Of a DNA stretch of 8,800 nucleotides, positions 7,403 through 8,800 are shown piece by piece; within the stretch, counting starts at the first letter, position 1; each line of letters starts with the position of its first letter. Under the pieces are notes generated by a model, which was given only the letters and a program-made list of their open reading frames with translations, searched no databases and was not told the origin of the DNA. The stretch covers positions 1-8,800 of the forward strand of contig CAIODE010000514.1 of NCBI GenBank assembly GCA_903856875.1. The letters are read 5' to 3'. Position numbers and translations under genes: made by a program. The stretch comes from an uncultured Burkholderiales bacterium (GTDB lineage Bacteria > Pseudomonadota > Gammaproteobacteria > Burkholderiales > Burkholderiaceae_C).

Positions 7403-7917
7403 CACCTCGTCTAGAAACACTCTGTGAAGCACTTGCCCAAGTACTGAAAGCTCACAAGCTGAAAATGGTCACAGCCGAGAGTTGCACGGGTGGCTTGATT
7501 GCCGCCAGTTGCACTCAATTGTCGGGGTCCAGTGTTTGGTTTGAACGTGGCTTTGTGACCTATTCCAATGCGGCCAAATCTGAGTCGCTGGGCGTGTCTT
7601 CTTCTCTCATTGAGACGCAAGGTGCTGTGAGTGAGGAGGTTGCCAAAGCCATGGCATTGGGTGCTTTAGCCCATTCACCTGCTCATGTTAGTGTGGCCGT
7701 AACGGGCATTGCTGGCCCTACTGGCGGAAGTGCGGCCAAGCCTGTGGGCACGGTTTGGCTGGCGTGGGCATGGCGTGATTCGCAGCAAGCCACGCACTGC
7801 GAGGCCGTGCTTCAGCAATTTAAAGGATCGCGCGCTGAGGTCCGTTATGCAACGGCCGAGTTGGCGCTTGCTCAACTCACTGAGTTAGTGGAAAAGCGAT
7901 TCTCTCTGACCAAATAA
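7396..7917 (+). CDS. pncC: Nicotinamide-nucleotide amidohydrolase, CinA C-terminal domain family
   Basis: This 173-residue protein matches the stand-alone CinA C-terminal domain, known as PncC, which deamidates nicotinamide mononucleotide to nicotinic acid mononucleotide in pyridine nucleotide recycling. Motifs: VTAESCTGGLIAAS (25-38) with the presumed catalytic Ser29, RGFVTYSNAAKSESLGV (51-67) including Tyr56 and Lys61, GAVSEEVAKAMA (76-87) and VAVTGIAGPTGGSAAKPVGTVW (100-121). The N-terminal molybdopterin-like domain of full-length CinA is absent, as normal for PncC. The start is uncertain by one codon: ATG 7396 is only 3 nt from GGAG (7389-7392), whereas the adjacent GTG at 7399 has better spacing and gives a GTGA overlap with the pgpA stop. 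The frame also opens upstream to 7363, but that would duplicate pgpA coding sequence. It is often labelled competence-damage protein by homology, which is not a functional claim. Confidence 0.93.
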   Translation: MVTPRLETLCEALAQVLKAHKLKMVTAESCTGGLIAASCTQLSGSSVWFERGFVTYSNAAKSESLGVSSSLIETQGAVSEEVAKAMALGALAHSPAHVSVAVTGIAGPTGGSAAKPVGTVWLAWAWRDSQQATHCEAVLQQFKGSRAEVRYATAELALAQLTELVEKRFSLTK

Positions 7918-7942
7918 ACAAAGCATAGGCAAAAACTTAGGC

Positions 7943-7973
7943 AAAAAAATACCCACCGAAGTGAGTATTTTTT
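7943..7973. terminator. Bidirectional intrinsic terminator between pncC and tRNA-fMet
   Basis: AAAAAATAC (7944-7952) pairs with GTATTTTTT (7965-7973), with one C/A mismatch and then CAC/GTG capped by a CGAA loop. The A-run on one side and T-run on the other give a U tract in both directions (six on the plus transcript, seven on the minus). It ends the thiL-pgpA-pncC transcript 26 nt after the pncC stop and can also end the tRNA-fMet transcript coming from the right. Confidence 0.85.
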
Positions 7974-7981
7974 CAATTTAC

Positions 7982-8002
7982 AACAAGACTGTATCTTGTT
8001 TT
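7982..8002 (+). terminator. Second hairpin, back-up terminator
   Basis: AACAAGA (7982-7988) pairs perfectly with TCTTGTT (7994-8000) around the loop CTGTA, and TTTTAATTT follows on the plus strand (7999-8007). It would catch plus-strand readthrough before it runs antisense into the tRNA gene. On the minus strand it is the first hairpin downstream of the tRNA, but is followed by GTAAATTG and so is a weaker stop in that direction; it may protect or help process the tRNA 3' trailer. Confidence 0.55.
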
Positions 8003-8006
8003 AATT

Positions 8007-8083
<77 letters not shown>

Positions 8084-8094
8084 GTAAGAACGAG

Positions 8095-8100
8095 AGTATA
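8095..8100 (-). promoter_or_regulatory. Possible -10 element of the tRNA-fMet gene
   Basis: TATACT (8100-8095, 5 of 6 matches to TATAAT) lies 11 nt before the mature tRNA 5' end on the minus strand. No good -35 hexamer is present at 16-18 nt spacing; the place where it would sit is inside the AT-rich inverted repeat at 8111-8145. The tRNA could alternatively be co-transcribed with rplQ. Confidence 0.4.
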
Positions 8101-8110
8101 CCTTGTTACC

Positions 8111-8145
8111 CAGCTTTAATACTTAAGAATTTAAAATTAAAGCTG
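8111..8145 (-). repeat. 10-bp perfect inverted repeat after rplQ
   Basis: CAGCTTTAAT (8111-8120) and ATTAAAGCTG (8136-8145) are perfect inverted copies separated by 15 AT-rich bases, beginning 13 nt after the rplQ stop. The RNA hairpin fits a 3' end of the rpoA-rplQ transcript, but no U run follows on either strand, so it is not a canonical intrinsic terminator. It may act as an RNA-stabilising or processing site, or with the AT-rich loop as an upstream element of the tRNA promoter. Confidence 0.6.
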
Positions 8146-8158
8146 AATGCAACTCAAT

Positions 8159-8545
8159 TTAAGCTTCTGGGGCTTGCTCGCCCACATCGGGACGATCAAC
8201 CAATTCGACCAAGGCCATGGGTGCATTGTCGCCAACGCGGTAACCCATTTTCAAGATGCGTGTGTAACCACCGGGGCGCTTGTTGAAGCGGGGGCCGAGG
8301 TCGGTGAACAACTTGGTGACGCTGTCGCGATCGCGCAGGCGATTGAAAGCCAAGCGGCGGTTGGCCACTGTGTCAACTTTGGCCAAAGTGATCATGGGCT
8401 CGATCACGCGGCGCAATTCTTTGGCCTTAGGCACTGTTGTTTTGATGACTTCGTGCTCAATGATGGAGTTCATCATGTTTTGCAGCATTGCCAAGCGGTG
8501 TGAGCTTGTGCGGTTAAGTTTACGTAGTCCGTGTCCATGGCGCAT
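8159..8545 (-). CDS. rplQ: 50S ribosomal protein L17
   Basis: L17 is a structural protein of the large ribosomal subunit near the exit-tunnel side. The 128-residue protein is typical: N-terminal [17 protein letters not shown] (1-17), then [24 protein letters not shown] (30-53), [18 protein letters not shown] (70-87) and the C-terminal [25 protein letters not shown] (92-116). The start ATG at 8545 has a GGAG site 7 nt upstream. It follows rpoA by 79 nt, the usual order at the end of the rpsM-rpsK-rpsD-rpoA-rplQ operon, and is the last protein gene before tRNA-fMet. Confidence 0.98.
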   Translation of the reverse strand: MRHGHGLRKLNRTSSHRLAMLQNMMNSIIEHEVIKTTVPKAKELRRVIEPMITLAKVDTVANRRLAFNRLRDRDSVTKLFTDLGPRFNKRPGGYTRILKMGYRVGDNAPMALVELVDRPDVGEQAPEA

Positions 8546-8604
8546 GGTGCTTCTCCATTCAAAATTATTTAGCCGGCAGCCGGATCAGGTACTGCCAGTG
8601 GCAC

Positions 8605-8619
8605 GGTCCCCGCGGGACC
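8605..8619 (-). repeat. GC-rich hairpin between rpoA and rplQ
   Basis: GGTCCC and GGGACC form a perfect 6-bp stem around a 3-nt loop, 5 nt after the rpoA stop. No U run follows, so full termination is unlikely. It may tune the rpoA to rplQ ratio or mark an RNA processing point. A second GC-rich self-complementary stretch (CCGGCTGCCGG, 8584-8574 on the minus strand) lies nearer rplQ. Confidence 0.45.
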
Positions 8620-8624
8620 TTCAA

Positions 8625-8800
8625 TCAACGCTTCTCGAGTGAGGCCGGCGGCCAGCTTTCCAGTTTCATTCCCAAGGTCAGTCCGCGTGACGCCAGCACT
8701 TCCTTGATTTCATTGAGCGACTTTCGACCCAGATTCGGGGTCTTGAGCAGCTCGTTTTCCGTCCGCTGTATCAGGTCGCCGATGTAGTAAATATTTTCCG
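8625..8800 (-). CDS. rpoA: RNA polymerase alpha subunit, C-terminal part only
   Basis: The last 57 residues of RpoA are present; the gene continues beyond the right edge. The visible sequence begins [20 protein letters not shown] and ends [15 protein letters not shown] before TGA (8627-8625). It covers the second half of the alpha C-terminal domain, including [19 protein letters not shown], which forms the helix-hairpin-helix surface that contacts UP-element DNA and transcription activators. The sequence matches the conserved family closely and shows no disruption. It is followed by rplQ in the standard operon order. Confidence 0.98.
   Translation of the reverse strand, partial: ENIYYIGDLIQRTENELLKTPNLGRKSLNEIKEVLASRGLTLGMKLESWPPASLEKR

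Noticed and set aside
8566..8680. Out-of-frame continuation past the rpoA stop (reads ...[18 protein letters not shown]... to TAA)
   Set aside because: It runs about 50 codons without a stop in GC-rich sequence, but RpoA already ends with a normal C-terminus, no slippery site is seen, and no separate start or ribosome site supports a gene. Probably chance.

Overview
The window looks like a core-genome segment of a betaproteobacterium of moderate GC, most likely order Burkholderiales and close to Comamonadaceae. This is inferred from protein style, for example the RpoA C-terminus, the TrpE N-terminus beginning [10 protein letters not shown] from a GTG codon, and the fMet tRNA with encoded CCA. 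No sequence search was run. There are no mobile elements, CRISPR arrays or phage genes.

Layout: (1) 1-5094, minus strand, is a tryptophan biosynthesis operon in the order leader, trpE, trpG, ltaE, trpD, trpC. trpC runs off the left edge. The genes are tightly packed: ATGA overlap at trpD/trpC, 1 nt between trpG and ltaE, 5 nt between trpE and trpG. A threonine-aldolase gene sits between trpG and trpD. (2) 4916-5163 is a leader region with a good sigma70-type promoter, a short ORF carrying Trp-Ser-Trp four codons before its stop, and mutually exclusive inverted repeats ahead of trpE. I read it as a ribosome-mediated trp attenuator, possibly with a nearly leaderless leader-peptide mRNA. It is the most interesting element here. 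(3) 5164-5841, minus, is rpe, upstream of the trp promoter. (4) 5949-7917, plus, is a compact thiL-pgpA-pncC operon with overlapping genes. (5) 7943-8002 holds two hairpins forming a terminator zone between the convergent pncC and tRNA-fMet. (6) 8007-8800, minus, holds initiator tRNA-fMet, rplQ and the 3' end of rpoA, which is the tail of the large ribosomal protein/RNA polymerase cluster.

TrpE+TrpG make anthranilate from chorismate and glutamine, TrpD adds the phosphoribosyl group, and TrpC closes the indole ring. Rpe supplies pentose phosphates, which ultimately feed PRPP for TrpD. ThiL, PgpA and PncC act in thiamine activation, phosphatidylglycerol synthesis and pyridine nucleotide recycling. 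Their grouping looks like ordinary packing, not one pathway. All stretches longer than 300 bases are occupied by genes.
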